64,000 nt of DNA from Mycobacterium sp. DL440 (GTDB lineage: Bacteria; Actinomycetota; Actinomycetes; Mycobacteriales; Mycobacteriaceae): contig NZ_CP050191.1 of the NCBI RefSeq assembly GCF_011745145.1, positions 496,001 to 560,000 of the forward strand, written 5' to 3'. Below the pieces are notes generated by a model. It saw nothing but the letters and a program-made list of their open reading frames with translations. It searched no databases and was not told the origin of the DNA. The number at the start of each line of letters is the position of its first letter. Positions within the stretch are counted from its first letter, which is position 1. Shown one piece after another: positions 1 through 8,464 of this stretch. Both the position numbers and the translations under genes were made by a program.

Positions 1-223
1 GGCCGACGGGGGTGCCGAGCAGTCGGGCGAATGCATGTTGTCCTTCGTCGGTCAGATGGTGCTGGCCGCCGAAGAAGATCACCTTGTGCTCGAGTAGTGC
101 GCGCCGGATCTCGGCGACCGTGCCCTCATCGAGATCCCCGCCCAACTGCACGCCGTCGATGCGGGCACCGATACGGCTACCGAGCTTGGTGGCGGTGAGG
201 CGAGCGGTGGTGGAAGCAGTCAT
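1..223 (-). CDS. TauD/TfdA-family Fe(II)/2-oxoglutarate dioxygenase (N-terminal part)
   Basis: Only the first 74 codons are inside the window; the gene runs off the left edge. The translation ([20 protein letters not shown], then a GVQLGGDLD segment and an [10 protein letters not shown] segment) matches the N-terminus of the TauD family and closely resembles the mycobacterial alkyl-sulfatase type Rv3406. Such enzymes use Fe(II), O2 and 2-oxoglutarate to oxidise a sulfonate or sulfate ester and release sulfite or sulfate. The iron-binding HxD...H residues lie beyond the edge, so function rests on family resemblance. The ATG follows an AAAGGA ribosome site by 7 nt. It is divergent from the TetR gene at 298, with a perfect inverted repeat between them, so that regulator is the likely controller. 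Confidence 0.85.
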   Translation of the reverse strand, partial: MTASTTARLTATKLGSRIGARIDGVQLGGDLDEGTVAEIRRALLEHKVIFFGGQHHLTDEGQHAFARLLGTPVG

Positions 224-252
224 CGGCGTGTCCTTTGTCCTGGTGGGAACAT

Positions 253-272
253 GTGTAGTCAGGCGACTACAC
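253..272. promoter_or_regulatory. TetR-type operator, GTGTAGTC-N4-GACTACAC
   Basis: A perfect inverted repeat with 8-bp arms and a 4-bp spacer (AGGC) lies in the 74-bp gap between the divergent dioxygenase and TetR genes. A second, degenerate copy (GTGTA at 288-292, TACAC at 303-307) overlaps the TetR start codon at 298. Size, symmetry and position fit an operator for the adjacent TetR protein, controlling itself and the dioxygenase. Binding is inferred. Confidence 0.7.
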
Positions 273-297
273 TCTGTATGTGAGCTAGTGTAACCAC

Positions 298-906
298 ATG
301 ACTACACCGACGCCACCGGGCAAGGATGCGGCCGGTCCGGTCGGCAAGGACGAGGTGGTCGCGGCCGCATTGTCGGCCGCCGCGGATCTGTTCGCCGAAC
401 AGGGACCGGCGGCCACGTCGATCCGCGACATCGCGGCCAAGTCCCAGGTCAACCACGGGCTCATCTACCGGCACTTCGGCACCAAGGATCAGTTGGTCGG
501 CGCGGTACTCGATCACCTCGGCGCCCGACTCACCGCGCTGTTGGACGCTGGCGGCCCCGCCGACGAGATCGAGCAGGCCATGGACCAACACATGCGGTTG
601 ATGGCCAGGGCGCTGCTCGACGATTACCCCGTGGGACGACTGCAGACCCGGTTTCCGGGCGTCACGAGGCTCCTCGGGCAGGCGTTGCCGCGCTTCGAGG
701 ACGAACGCAGCGGACGACTGGCCGTCGTTAACGCCGTTGCCCTGCAACTGGGTTGGCGACTGTTCGAGCCATTCTTGAAGTCGGCGGCCGGCCTGGACTC
801 GATCAGCGAAGACGAAGCGCGCGCTGCGGTCAGCGCCGAGATCGCCCGGATCCTCGACCCCGGCACCGCAGCGGATGGGTTAACTGAGACTGACGCTCCG
901 GCCTAA
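298..906 (+). CDS. TetR-family transcriptional regulator (Rv3405c-like)
   Basis: This 202-residue protein is a typical length for a TetR repressor. The N-terminal helix-turn-helix spans about residues 20-65, with the family signature [21 protein letters not shown]. The C-terminal half is the helical ligand-binding and dimerisation domain. It is divergent from the TauD-type dioxygenase, and the palindrome at 253-272 is its likely operator, so it probably represses the dioxygenase until a sulfur- or sulfate-ester-related ligand binds (inference). Its stop codon overlaps the convergent catalase stop codon by 4 bp (903-906), leaving no room for a terminator. Confidence 0.88.
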   Translation: MTTPTPPGKDAAGPVGKDEVVAAALSAAADLFAEQGPAATSIRDIAAKSQVNHGLIYRHFGTKDQLVGAVLDHLGARLTALLDAGGPADEIEQAMDQHMRLMARALLDDYPVGRLQTRFPGVTRLLGQALPRFEDERSGRLAVVNAVALQLGWRLFEPFLKSAAGLDSISEDEARAAVSAEIARILDPGTAADGLTETDAPA

Positions 907-2354
907 TTGCCGCTAACCGCGGCCGCGACCTTCTCGCCGAGCTGTTTGTCGACGTTCTTCCAGTATTCGAAGGCCCGCTCCAACACGTGCTCGGAGACCC
1001 CCTTCGACAGGTGCCCGGCGATGTTGGAAACCAGCCGGGCGCGCGCCGCGTCGTCGAGCACGTCACGCACCATCGTTCCGGCCTGGCCCCAGTCATCGTC
1101 CTCGGCGTGCAGCGTGTAGGCGGTGCGAACCATGTCGCCGTCGGCGTGCCACAGCGACTCGCCGGTGCGCGCCGGATCAGCCTGGGGCCCACCGTATGAG
1201 TTCGGGGCGTACACCGGGTCGGACACATTCTTCATCCGCATGGCGCCGTCTTTCGAGTAGCTGTTCACCTCCACCTTCGGCGCGTTCACCGGGATCTGTT
1301 TGTAATTGCTGCCGAGCCGGTGGCGGTGGGCGTCGGCGTAGGCGAAGTCGCGGGCCAACAGCATCTTGTCCGGGCTCAGGCCGGTCCCCGGAACGCGATT
1401 GTTCGGTTCGAACGCGGCCTGCTCGATCTCGGCGTGGTAGTCCTCGACATTGCGGTCCAGCCGTAGCGTGCCGACGTCGATCAGCGGATAGTCGCCGTGC
1501 GGCCAGACCTTGGTCAGGTCGAATGGGTTGAACCGATAGTCCTTGGCCTCCTCGAACGGCATGATCTGGACCTTCAACGACCACGTCGGGTAATCGCCAT
1601 GCTCGATCGCGGCGTACAGGTCACGTTGATGGGCATCGCCGTCGATGCCGGCCATCTCGTCACCCTCCTGCTGGGTGAGGAACTCGACGCCCTGGTCGGT
1701 CTTGAAGTGGTACTTCACCCAGAAGATCTCTCCAGCGGCGTTGATCCAGCTGTACGTGTGGCTGGAGTAGCCGTTCATGTGGCGCCAGTCGCGGGGGATG
1801 CCGCGATCGCCCATCAGCCACGTCACCTGGTGTGCGGATTCCGGGGACAGCGTCCAGAAATCCCATTGCATGTCGTGGTCACGCAGGTTGTTGGCGGCAC
1901 GGCGCTTCTGGGATCGGATGAAGTGCTGGAACTTCAGCGGGTCGCGCATGAAGAACACCGGGGTGTTGTTGCCGACCATGTCGAAGTTGCCCTCGGTGGT
2001 GTAGAACTTGGTCGCAAATCCGCGGGGGTCACGCCAGGTATCTGGGCTCCCGCGCTCACCCGCCACGGTCGAGAAGCGGGTCAGGGTCTCGGTTTTGACG
2101 CCCGGCTGGAACAGTGCGGCCTTGGTGTAGGCGCTGACGTCGCTGGTCACCTCGAAGTGACCAAATGCGCCGCCGCCTTTCGCGTGCGGCTGACGCTCCG
2201 GGATGCGCTCCCGGTTGAACATCGCCATCTGCTCGATCAGGTAGTGATCCTGCAGCAGGATCGGCCCGTCCGGACCGATCGTCAATGAATGTTCGTCGCT
2301 GTACACCGGGATTCCGGCGTCGGTGGTTGTCGGCTTGGGCTGGGTACCGGTCAC
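903..2354 (-). CDS. katA: Monofunctional heme catalase
   Basis: This 483-residue small-subunit heme catalase disproportionates H2O2 in the cytoplasm. Visible landmarks are the distal His in [16 protein letters not shown] (about residue 57), the active-site Asn in [15 protein letters not shown] (about 130), and the proximal heme-ligand Tyr in [14 protein letters not shown] (about 340), a variant of the usual RLFAYADxxRYRLG. There is no C-terminal flavodoxin-like extension, so it is not the large-subunit type. The GTG start follows AAAGGAG by 7 nt. It is transcribed alone, convergent with the TetR gene. It appears to be accessory, sitting between genes that are neighbours in M. tuberculosis. 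Confidence 0.95.
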   Translation of the reverse strand: MTGTQPKPTTTDAGIPVYSDEHSLTIGPDGPILLQDHYLIEQMAMFNRERIPERQPHAKGGGAFGHFEVTSDVSAYTKAALFQPGVKTETLTRFSTVAGERGSPDTWRDPRGFATKFYTTEGNFDMVGNNTPVFFMRDPLKFQHFIRSQKRRAANNLRDHDMQWDFWTLSPESAHQVTWLMGDRGIPRDWRHMNGYSSHTYSWINAAGEIFWVKYHFKTDQGVEFLTQQEGDEMAGIDGDAHQRDLYAAIEHGDYPTWSLKVQIMPFEEAKDYRFNPFDLTKVWPHGDYPLIDVGTLRLDRNVEDYHAEIEQAAFEPNNRVPGTGLSPDKMLLARDFAYADAHRHRLGSNYKQIPVNAPKVEVNSYSKDGAMRMKNVSDPVYAPNSYGGPQADPARTGESLWHADGDMVRTAYTLHAEDDDWGQAGTMVRDVLDDAARARLVSNIAGHLSKGVSEHVLERAFEYWKNVDKQLGEKVAAAVSGN

Positions 2355-2474
2355 CCCGTCGCTCCTTTCGCTGTTCAGCGGGACGCGTCGCGCGCGGCGA
2401 CGCCACCGCTGTCACTTACGAGAGCCGGGTACCCCGCGGTGGTCGAATCCACACCTGGTCGGCCGGGGTGGTGG

Positions 2475-4844
2475 TCACTGTTCGGCGACGCCCGAACGGT
2501 GGCGCACCGGCTCGCGACCGGCCGGCTGGGGTGGTGGCGGCAGCAACGGATGGCGGGGGACCACCTCGACGGTGGTCGGCACGCGGGTGTTGAGTACCAC
2601 CTCGTCTCCGGCGTGACGGATGGTCAGTGACCCGTCAGGCCCATCGCGCAAGGTGTAGGTGACGTTGTCGTGGTGCGCGTCGACGGTCACCCGAAAATCT
2701 TTCCACCGCAACCGGAACCGCAGACACGAGATGCCGTCGGGCAGGTGCGGGTCCAGCGACAGGAAGCCTTCGTCGTCGCGCAGGCCGCCGAACCCTCCCA
2801 CCAGTGCCGTCCAGGCGCCGGCAAGCGAGGCCATATGCAGGCCGTCACGGGTGTTTCGGTGCAGGTCCCGCAGATCGATCAGCGCGGCCTCATACGTGTA
2901 ATCGTGGGCCAGCTCCAGGTGTCCCACCTCGGCACACATCACCGCCTGGGTGCACGCCGACAACGATGAGTCCCGGGTGGTCCGCCGCTCGTAGTAGTCG
3001 ACGTTGCGGGCCTTCTGCTCGGGGGTGAACGCGTGGCTCTGCCACTGCATGGCCAGCACCAGATCGGCCTGCTTGATGACCTGAGTCGGGTACAGCCGTA
3101 CGTACGGCTCGTTCAGCAGCAGCGGGTAAGAGGTGTTGGCCGAGAAATCCCACTCCGCCAGTGTGGTGAACCCCTCGGACTGCTGGTGTACGCCTAGTTC
3201 TTCGTCGTACGGAATGTGGGCAGCGCCGGCGGCGTCCCGCCACGCCGCGGTCTCCTCGGTGGTCACACCCATCGAGCTAGACAAATCCGGATGGCGCATG
3301 CACGCGTCGGCCGCCACCCGCAGGTTGTGTGCGGCCATCAGGTTGGTGAAGACGTTGTCGCGCACGACCGCCGTGTATTCGTCGGGCCCGGTCACTCCGT
3401 CCAGGTGCCAGATCCCGTGGCGGTCATGGTGGCCCAACGACATCCACAGCCGGGCGGTGTCCACCAGCACCTCCAGGCCGCACTCCTGCTCAAGCGAATC
3501 ATCACCGGTGACAATGCGATAACGCTCGAATGCGGCGGCGATATCGGCGTTGATGTGCCAGGCCGCCGTGCCGGCCGGCCAGTAGGCCGAGCATTCCTCG
3601 CCCCGGATGGTGCGCCACGGGAAACTGGCCCCCTTCAGATCGAGCAGCGATGCGCGTTCGCGGGCGAGGTCCAGAGTGGAGGCCCGCCACCGCAACGCGT
3701 CGGCCGCTGCGTGGGGCTTGGTGTACGTCAGCACGGGCAGTACGAAACCTTCTATGTCCCAGAAGGAATGACCGTCATAGCCCGTGCCGGTCAACCCTTT
3801 GCCGGCGATCGCTCGGCGCTCGGCCCGGGCGCTGGCCTGCAGCACGTGGAACAGCCCAAATCGCACCGCCTGTTGGCAGTCCGGGTCGCCCTCGACCTCG
3901 ACGTCGGCGCAGTCCCAGAACTCGTCGAGGTAGGCACGTTGGGAGTCGAGCAGGCCCTGCCACCCGCTGTAGCGCGCGCCGGTGATGGCAGCGGCGGCCT
4001 GATCGCGCAGCGCCGGACGAGAACGCAGGCTCGACCATCCGTAGCCGAGGTATTTGACGATGCGCAGCTTCTGGCCCGGCCGCAGTCCGCAGATGACAGT
4101 GGTCCGGGCAAGGTCGTCGCGGGAGTCCGTGCTGATCTCGACCCGCCCCGGCACTTCGACGTCGTGGTCCATCGCGGCGGCCATCATCAGCCCGCTGCCG
4201 GGCGTGCGGTGCACCAGAAGCGCACCGTGGTCCGTGTTCTCGTGGTGCACGGCGTGCAGCGCGCGACTCATTACCGCCGAGACGCGGGGATCGTCGGATG
4301 TCTCAGGCTGATCCTCGTTGGTGACGAGCTCGGATTGCACTGTCACCCGGGTGAATTCGTCGATCGCTTCGACGGTGTACTCGATGGCGGCGACGCCACG
4401 GTGGGCGAACGACACCAGCCGGGTGGTGACGACCTTGACCTGCTTGCCCGCCGGGGAGCGCCAGTGGGCGTGGCGGGTCAGGGTGCCTGCCCGCAGGTCC
4501 AGGGTGCGTTCGTGGTCGAGCAGCTCGCCGTAGCGCACGTCGAACGGCTCGTCGTCGACCAGAAGCCGCAGCAGCTTGCCGTTGGTGACGTCGACGACGG
4601 TCTGCCCGGCCTCGGGGTAGCCGAAACCGGCCTCGGCGTAGGGCAGTGGGCGCACCTCGAAGAACCCGGCCAGGTACGTCCCGGGCAGGCCGTACGGCTC
4701 GCCCTCGTCGAGGTTGCCGCGCAGGCCGATGTGACCGTTGGACAGCGCGAACAGTGATTCGGACTGCGCCAGCAGGTTGAGGTCCAGCCGGGTTTCCCGC
4801 ACCTGCCACGGTTCTACCGGGTACGCCTCGTGGGTGATCATCAT
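2475..4844 (-). CDS. Glycoside hydrolase family 65 disaccharide phosphorylase (Rv3401-like)
   Basis: This 789-residue GH65 protein has the N-terminal beta-sandwich, an (alpha/alpha)6 barrel and a C-terminal beta domain. The catalytic acid Glu sits in the motif VTGPDEYTAVVRDNVFTN. Family members phosphorolyse alpha-glucosides (trehalose, maltose, kojibiose, nigerose) to beta-glucose 1-phosphate plus sugar; the substrate cannot be read from the sequence, though trehalose is plausible in a mycobacterium. It begins 4 bp after the beta-phosphoglucomutase stop, so the pair is an operon that would carry the product to glucose 6-phosphate. Two adjacent ATG codons (4844 and 4841) could start it. Confidence 0.92.
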   Translation of the reverse strand: MMITHEAYPVEPWQVRETRLDLNLLAQSESLFALSNGHIGLRGNLDEGEPYGLPGTYLAGFFEVRPLPYAEAGFGYPEAGQTVVDVTNGKLLRLLVDDEPFDVRYGELLDHERTLDLRAGTLTRHAHWRSPAGKQVKVVTTRLVSFAHRGVAAIEYTVEAIDEFTRVTVQSELVTNEDQPETSDDPRVSAVMSRALHAVHHENTDHGALLVHRTPGSGLMMAAAMDHDVEVPGRVEISTDSRDDLARTTVICGLRPGQKLRIVKYLGYGWSSLRSRPALRDQAAAAITGARYSGWQGLLDSQRAYLDEFWDCADVEVEGDPDCQQAVRFGLFHVLQASARAERRAIAGKGLTGTGYDGHSFWDIEGFVLPVLTYTKPHAAADALRWRASTLDLARERASLLDLKGASFPWRTIRGEECSAYWPAGTAAWHINADIAAAFERYRIVTGDDSLEQECGLEVLVDTARLWMSLGHHDRHGIWHLDGVTGPDEYTAVVRDNVFTNLMAAHNLRVAADACMRHPDLSSSMGVTTEETAAWRDAAGAAHIPYDEELGVHQQSEGFTTLAEWDFSANTSYPLLLNEPYVRLYPTQVIKQADLVLAMQWQSHAFTPEQKARNVDYYERRTTRDSSLSACTQAVMCAEVGHLELAHDYTYEAALIDLRDLHRNTRDGLHMASLAGAWTALVGGFGGLRDDEGFLSLDPHLPDGISCLRFRLRWKDFRVTVDAHHDNVTYTLRDGPDGSLTIRHAGDEVVLNTRVPTTVEVVPRHPLLPPPPQPAGREPVRHRSGVAEQ

Positions 4845-4848
4845 GGCG

Positions 4849-5619
4849 CTACATCAACTCCGCCAGGTCGGTGACCACGATGTCGGCGCCGTGCTGGCGA
4901 AGCTGCTCTGCCTGGCCGACGCGGTCCACGCCCACCACGAAGCCGAACTTTCCGGCCCGGCCCGCTGCCACCCCAGCCAATGCGTCCTCGAACACCGCGG
5001 CCTGCGCGGGGGAGACGCCGAGTAGTTCGGCTGCCCGCAGGAAGCTGTCCGGTGCCGGCTTGCCCGGCAGATTTTCGTCGCGCATCGTGACGCCGTCCAC
5101 GCGTTGCTCGATGAATGTGTCCAACCCGGTGATCTTGAGAACCTCCTCGGTATTGGCGCTCGACGACACCACCGCGCGGCGCAGGCCCGCATCGGTCACG
5201 GCCTGCAGATAACGCCGCGACCCTTCGAACACCTCGACCCCGTCCTTGCGCAGGGTCTGGTGGAACATCGCGTTCTTGCGATTGCCGAGACCCTCTATGG
5301 TGTCGGAGCCTGTTGGGTCATCGGGTTGACCCTCGGGCAGGTGGATCCCGCGACTGGACAGAAACGACCGGACCCCGTCCTCGCGGCGCTTGCCGTCGAC
5401 GTAGCGCAGGTAATCGTCATCGATGTCGAACGCGACGAACGGCTCACCGCTGTTTTCGGCCCGCGTGCGCAGATAGTCGTCGAACATGGCCTTCCAGGCC
5501 TTCTTGTGCACGCTGGCGGTATCGGTCAGCACACCATCGAGATCGAACAGGCAGGCGGTGATCTGCTCGGGCAGGCCCAGCAATGGGCACCTCGCTTTCG
5601 CCGACGTCTCCTTCATCAT
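4849..5619 (-). CDS. HAD-superfamily beta-phosphoglucomutase (Rv3400-like)
   Basis: This 256-residue HAD hydrolase-fold protein has the nucleophile motif [18 protein letters not shown] near residue 26, where the two Asp residues are the nucleophile and acid/base. The Thr/Ser motif VVSSSAN and the metal-binding motif [11 protein letters not shown] follow. The LTDTAxxHxxAW pattern is typical of beta-phosphoglucomutases, which convert beta-glucose 1-phosphate to glucose 6-phosphate. It is the first gene of the operon with the GH65 phosphorylase 4 bp downstream, which supplies its substrate. The ribosome site is weak (GGTG), and a second ATG lies one codon in. Confidence 0.9.
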   Translation of the reverse strand: MMKETSAKARCPLLGLPEQITACLFDLDGVLTDTASVHKKAWKAMFDDYLRTRAENSGEPFVAFDIDDDYLRYVDGKRREDGVRSFLSSRGIHLPEGQPDDPTGSDTIEGLGNRKNAMFHQTLRKDGVEVFEGSRRYLQAVTDAGLRRAVVSSSANTEEVLKITGLDTFIEQRVDGVTMRDENLPGKPAPDSFLRAAELLGVSPAQAAVFEDALAGVAAGRAGKFGFVVGVDRVGQAEQLRQHGADIVVTDLAELM

Positions 5620-5835
5620 GCGTAATCACCGCGCGAGGGTGGGTTTAAACACGCCTTCTGTTGCGACTATCCAACGTCTGGGTCGTACCTCGGACTCAAC
5701 CCGGAGGACGACGGGAACACATCACCCTGAGTTGCGGCGTCATCGGCGTCGGTAGTGAACGCGCGACTTGGCCCAGGTCCGACCGCGACCGCAGCGTCAT
5801 TCGGCAGGTGCATCGAGGAATCGGGCTCATGCACA

Positions 5836-5868
5836 TCGAAAACCAGTCGAAAACCAGTCGAAAACAAG
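5836..5868. repeat. Three tandem 11-bp repeats, TCGAAAACCAG
   Basis: Two perfect copies of TCGAAAACCAG (5836-5846 and 5847-5857) are followed by TCGAAAACAAG (5858-5868) with one change. An 11-bp period places the copies on the same face of the helix. The location between divergent sugar-phosphorylase and guaA promoters suggests a multi-site operator, about 100 bp upstream of guaA. The binding protein is unknown. Confidence 0.75.
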
Positions 5869-5958
5869 TGGTTCGATCGGGGTGACCGTCACAAGGCCCA
5901 CATTCGGGTGCCATTTGCCCAGATTTCCGGCACCGCGAGCACGCTCTGACCTGCCCTC

Positions 5959-5964
5959 TAGACT
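5959..5964 (+). promoter_or_regulatory. guaA -10 element (TAGACT), leaderless layout
   Basis: TAGACT ends 6 nt before the GTG start of guaA at 5971, so transcription would begin at or next to the start codon. There is no purine-rich ribosome site before this GTG, which agrees with a leaderless mRNA. Inferred from spacing only. Confidence 0.55.
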
Positions 5965-5970
5965 GTTGCG

Positions 5971-7524
5971 GTGGCTTCTCCATCTCCCCGTCCCGTCCTC
6001 GTCGTCGACTTCGGCGCGCAGTACGCACAGCTGATCGCTCGCCGGGTCCGTGAGGCGCGGGTGTTTTCCGAGGTCATCCCGCACACCACCACGGTCGAGG
6101 AGATCAAGGCCAAGGATCCGCAGGCCATCGTGCTGTCGGGCGGCCCGGCCAGCGTGTACGCCGAGGGTGCTCCGCGCCTGGATCCCGCGCTGTTCGATCT
6201 CGACGTGCCGGTGTTCGGCATCTGCTACGGCTTCCAGGCCATGGCCCAGGCGCTCGGCGGCACCGTCGAACACACCGGGACCAGCGAGTATGGGCGCACT
6301 GAGCTGAATGTCACCGGCGGTGACCTGCATGCTGAGCTGCCCGCCAGCCAGCCGGTATGGATGAGCCACGGTGACGCGGTCACCGCCGCGCCGGAGGGCT
6401 TCCAGGTGATCGCCTCCAGCACCGGCGCTCCGGTCGCGGGCTTCGAGAATCGGGCCCGCCGACTGGCCGGCGTGCAGTACCACCCGGAGGTGCTGCATTC
6501 CCCGCACGGCCAGCAGGTGCTGAGCCGGTTCCTGCACGAGTTCGCCGGCATCGGCGCGACGTGGACGGCCGCCAACATCGCTGAGCAGTTGATCGAGGCG
6601 GTGCGCGCTCAGATCGGCGACGGCCAAGCCATCTGTGGGCTGTCCGGCGGTGTCGACTCCGCGGTGGCCGCCGCGCTGGTGCAACGGGCCATCGGGGATC
6701 GGCTCACGTGCGTGTTCGTCGACCACGGCCTGCTGCGGGCGGGGGAGCGGGCGCAGGTCCAGCGTGATTTCGTCGCCGCGACCGGCGCCAAGCTGGTGAC
6801 CGTCGACGTCGCCGACCGCTTCCTCGAAGCACTGACCGGTGTCACGAACCCCGAGGGCAAGCGCAAGATCATCGGCCGCGAGTTCATCCGCGCGTTCGAG
6901 GGTGCAGTGCGCGACACCCTCAGCGAGGCGGACATCGAGTACCTGGTGCAGGGCACGCTGTATCCCGACGTCGTGGAATCCGGTGGCGGTACCGGCACGG
7001 CCAACATCAAGAGCCACCACAACGTCGGTGGCCTGCCCGAGGATCTCAAGTTCAAGCTCGTCGAGCCGCTGCGGTTGCTGTTCAAGGACGAGGTTCGCGC
7101 GGTGGGTCGTGAACTCGGCCTGCCCGAGGAAATCGTTGCCCGCCAACCCTTCCCGGGTCCAGGGCTGGGCATCCGCATCGTGGGCGAGGTGACGGCCGAC
7201 CGGCTCGACACCCTGCGCCGCGCCGACGCGATCGCCCGCGAGGAGCTCACCGCCGCCGGTCTGGATCAGCAGATCTGGCAGTGCCCGGTGGTGCTGCTGG
7301 CCGACGTGCGGTCGGTCGGTGTGCAGGGTGACGGACGTACCTACGGCCACCCGATCGTGCTGCGGCCCGTGTCGAGTGAGGACGCCATGACGGCGGACTG
7401 GACCCGGGTGCCTTACGAAGTGCTGGAACGGATCTCGACCCGGATCACCAACGAGGTGCCCGAGGTCAACCGGGTGGTGCTGGATGTCACCAGCAAGCCG
7501 CCGGGCACCATCGAGTGGGAGTAG
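5971..7524 (+). CDS. guaA: GMP synthase (glutamine-hydrolysing)
   Basis: This 517-residue enzyme converts XMP, ATP and glutamine to GMP, the last step of guanine nucleotide synthesis. The N-terminal class I glutamine amidotransferase domain has its nucleophile Cys85 in [11 protein letters not shown] and the His/Glu pair in VQYHPEV. The ATP pyrophosphatase P-loop [10 protein letters not shown] lies near residue 223, and the C-terminal dimerisation domain ends in the usual PPGTIEWE. Length and motifs are normal. The start is the GTG 6 nt after TAGACT, giving the N-terminus [20 protein letters not shown]. Confidence 0.97.
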   Translation: MASPSPRPVLVVDFGAQYAQLIARRVREARVFSEVIPHTTTVEEIKAKDPQAIVLSGGPASVYAEGAPRLDPALFDLDVPVFGICYGFQAMAQALGGTVEHTGTSEYGRTELNVTGGDLHAELPASQPVWMSHGDAVTAAPEGFQVIASSTGAPVAGFENRARRLAGVQYHPEVLHSPHGQQVLSRFLHEFAGIGATWTAANIAEQLIEAVRAQIGDGQAICGLSGGVDSAVAAALVQRAIGDRLTCVFVDHGLLRAGERAQVQRDFVAATGAKLVTVDVADRFLEALTGVTNPEGKRKIIGREFIRAFEGAVRDTLSEADIEYLVQGTLYPDVVESGGGTGTANIKSHHNVGGLPEDLKFKLVEPLRLLFKDEVRAVGRELGLPEEIVARQPFPGPGLGIRIVGEVTADRLDTLRRADAIAREELTAAGLDQQIWQCPVVLLADVRSVGVQGDGRTYGHPIVLRPVSSEDAMTADWTRVPYEVLERISTRITNEVPEVNRVVLDVTSKPPGTIEWE

Positions 7525-7534
7525 TTCTCTCCCG

Positions 7535-7556
7535 CGAGCAGTTTCATGTCTGCTCG
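7535..7556. terminator. Short hairpin between convergent guaA and merR
   Basis: CGAGCAG at 7535-7541 and CTGCTCG at 7550-7556 form a 7-bp stem with an 8-nt loop. It lies in the convergent gap and overlaps the last codons of the MerR gene. It is a plausible but weak bidirectional terminator without a U-tract. Confidence 0.4.
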
Positions 7557-8464
7557 GCAGGGTTTGCGGCGGCCTTCTCGACGTACTCGGTCAACATCTG
7601 ACTGACGACCGATTCGATGGTCGACTCGATCGAGGCCGCCAGCGTCGCACTGACCGCCGATACCGCCTCGGTGCGGAAGCGGATCAGCATGGTGATCAGA
7701 TCGGCCACTTCGGTATCCGCGGGCAACGACTCGCCGGGCTTGATCTTCTCGGATACCTGATCCACCCCGGCCCGCACCAGGATCGAGCTGATCTGATCCA
7801 ACAATGGCACCACCTGCTCGTGCACGTCGATCAGGGTATCGATCGGCACCCCGTACTGTCGGATCTCATTGAACGCCTCGATCAGCTTGGGCCGCACGAT
7901 GATTGCCTCATCTGACGACTTCTCGACCTTGATCACACCGTTGGTCACCAGCCGGTCGAACCCGGCGTCGTCATCGGCCAGCCGCTTGGCCTCGGCCAGC
8001 GGCACGCGCTCGGGTTTCTCGGTCGCCCAGCTGCCCGCAATGGCGTCCTCCAGACCCAGCACGTCGGCGATGTCCTTGCCCTGCTCCCAGGCGCTGAGCA
8101 TCTCGTGGACATGCGCGATGTTGTAGCCCCGGTCCAGCATCGAGGTGATCAGCCGCAGCCGGGTCAGGTGCGTGTCGTTGAACAGCGCGATCCGGCCGAC
8201 CCGTAGCGGTGGGTGCAGCAATCCCCGGTCGCGGTACACCCGGATGTTGCGGGTCGTGGTGTCAGCCAGCCGTGCGAGCTCCTCGATCCGGTACTCGCCG
8301 GACGCTGCAGCGCCATGGGGTTGTACGGCGGCGTCGAACAGCTGTGACACCGCTGTTTCGATGACGTCGCGCGATCCGCGCCGGATCTGCCTCGGCGCCC
8401 GGCGCAGGCCGGTGAGGATGGTCGAGATGGCGCCCGCCGGCTGGCGGGGCTGCTTGGCTGCCAT
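7544..8464 (-). CDS. MerR-family transcriptional regulator
   Basis: This 306-residue regulator has a MerR winged-helix domain at about residues 55-125: YRIEELARLADTTTRNIRVY, then DRGLLHPPLRVGRIALFND. It lacks the short metal-binding tail of classical MerR; the long C-terminal half is helical and probably senses a small molecule. The ATG at 8464 overlaps the TGA of the monooxygenase (TGATG), so translation is coupled; a GTG one codon upstream is possible. As last gene of the SDR / diiron / monooxygenase operon it probably autoregulates that operon. Confidence 0.85.
   Translation of the reverse strand: MAAKQPRQPAGAISTILTGLRRAPRQIRRGSRDVIETAVSQLFDAAVQPHGAAASGEYRIEELARLADTTTRNIRVYRDRGLLHPPLRVGRIALFNDTHLTRLRLITSMLDRGYNIAHVHEMLSAWEQGKDIADVLGLEDAIAGSWATEKPERVPLAEAKRLADDDAGFDRLVTNGVIKVEKSSDEAIIVRPKLIEAFNEIRQYGVPIDTLIDVHEQVVPLLDQISSILVRAGVDQVSEKIKPGESLPADTEVADLITMLIRFRTEAVSAVSATLAASIESTIESVVSQMLTEYVEKAAANPAEQT

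Larger units (their letters stand above)
5620..5970. other. Intergenic region between divergent beta-PGM operon and guaA
   Basis: This 351-bp stretch separates divergent genes and holds no convincing coding region. It contains three tandem 11-bp repeats at 5836-5868 and a probable guaA -10 element at 5959-5964. It presumably carries both promoters; no clear -35/-10 pair for the leftward operon was identified. Confidence 0.6.

Noticed and set aside
3216..4757. A 513-codon open frame antisense to the GH65 gene
   Set aside because: It mirrors the codon bias of the real gene in a high-GC genome. Its translation has no recognisable domain, and the GH65 motifs on the other strand are unambiguous. 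The same applies to antisense frames at 5827-7350, 22465-24552, 29083-31353 and 56595-58175.
5836..5868. CRISPR-like array
   Set aside because: The repeats are 11 bp and contiguous with no spacers, and no cas genes are nearby. The 17-bp duplication at 49011-49044 is excluded for the same reason.
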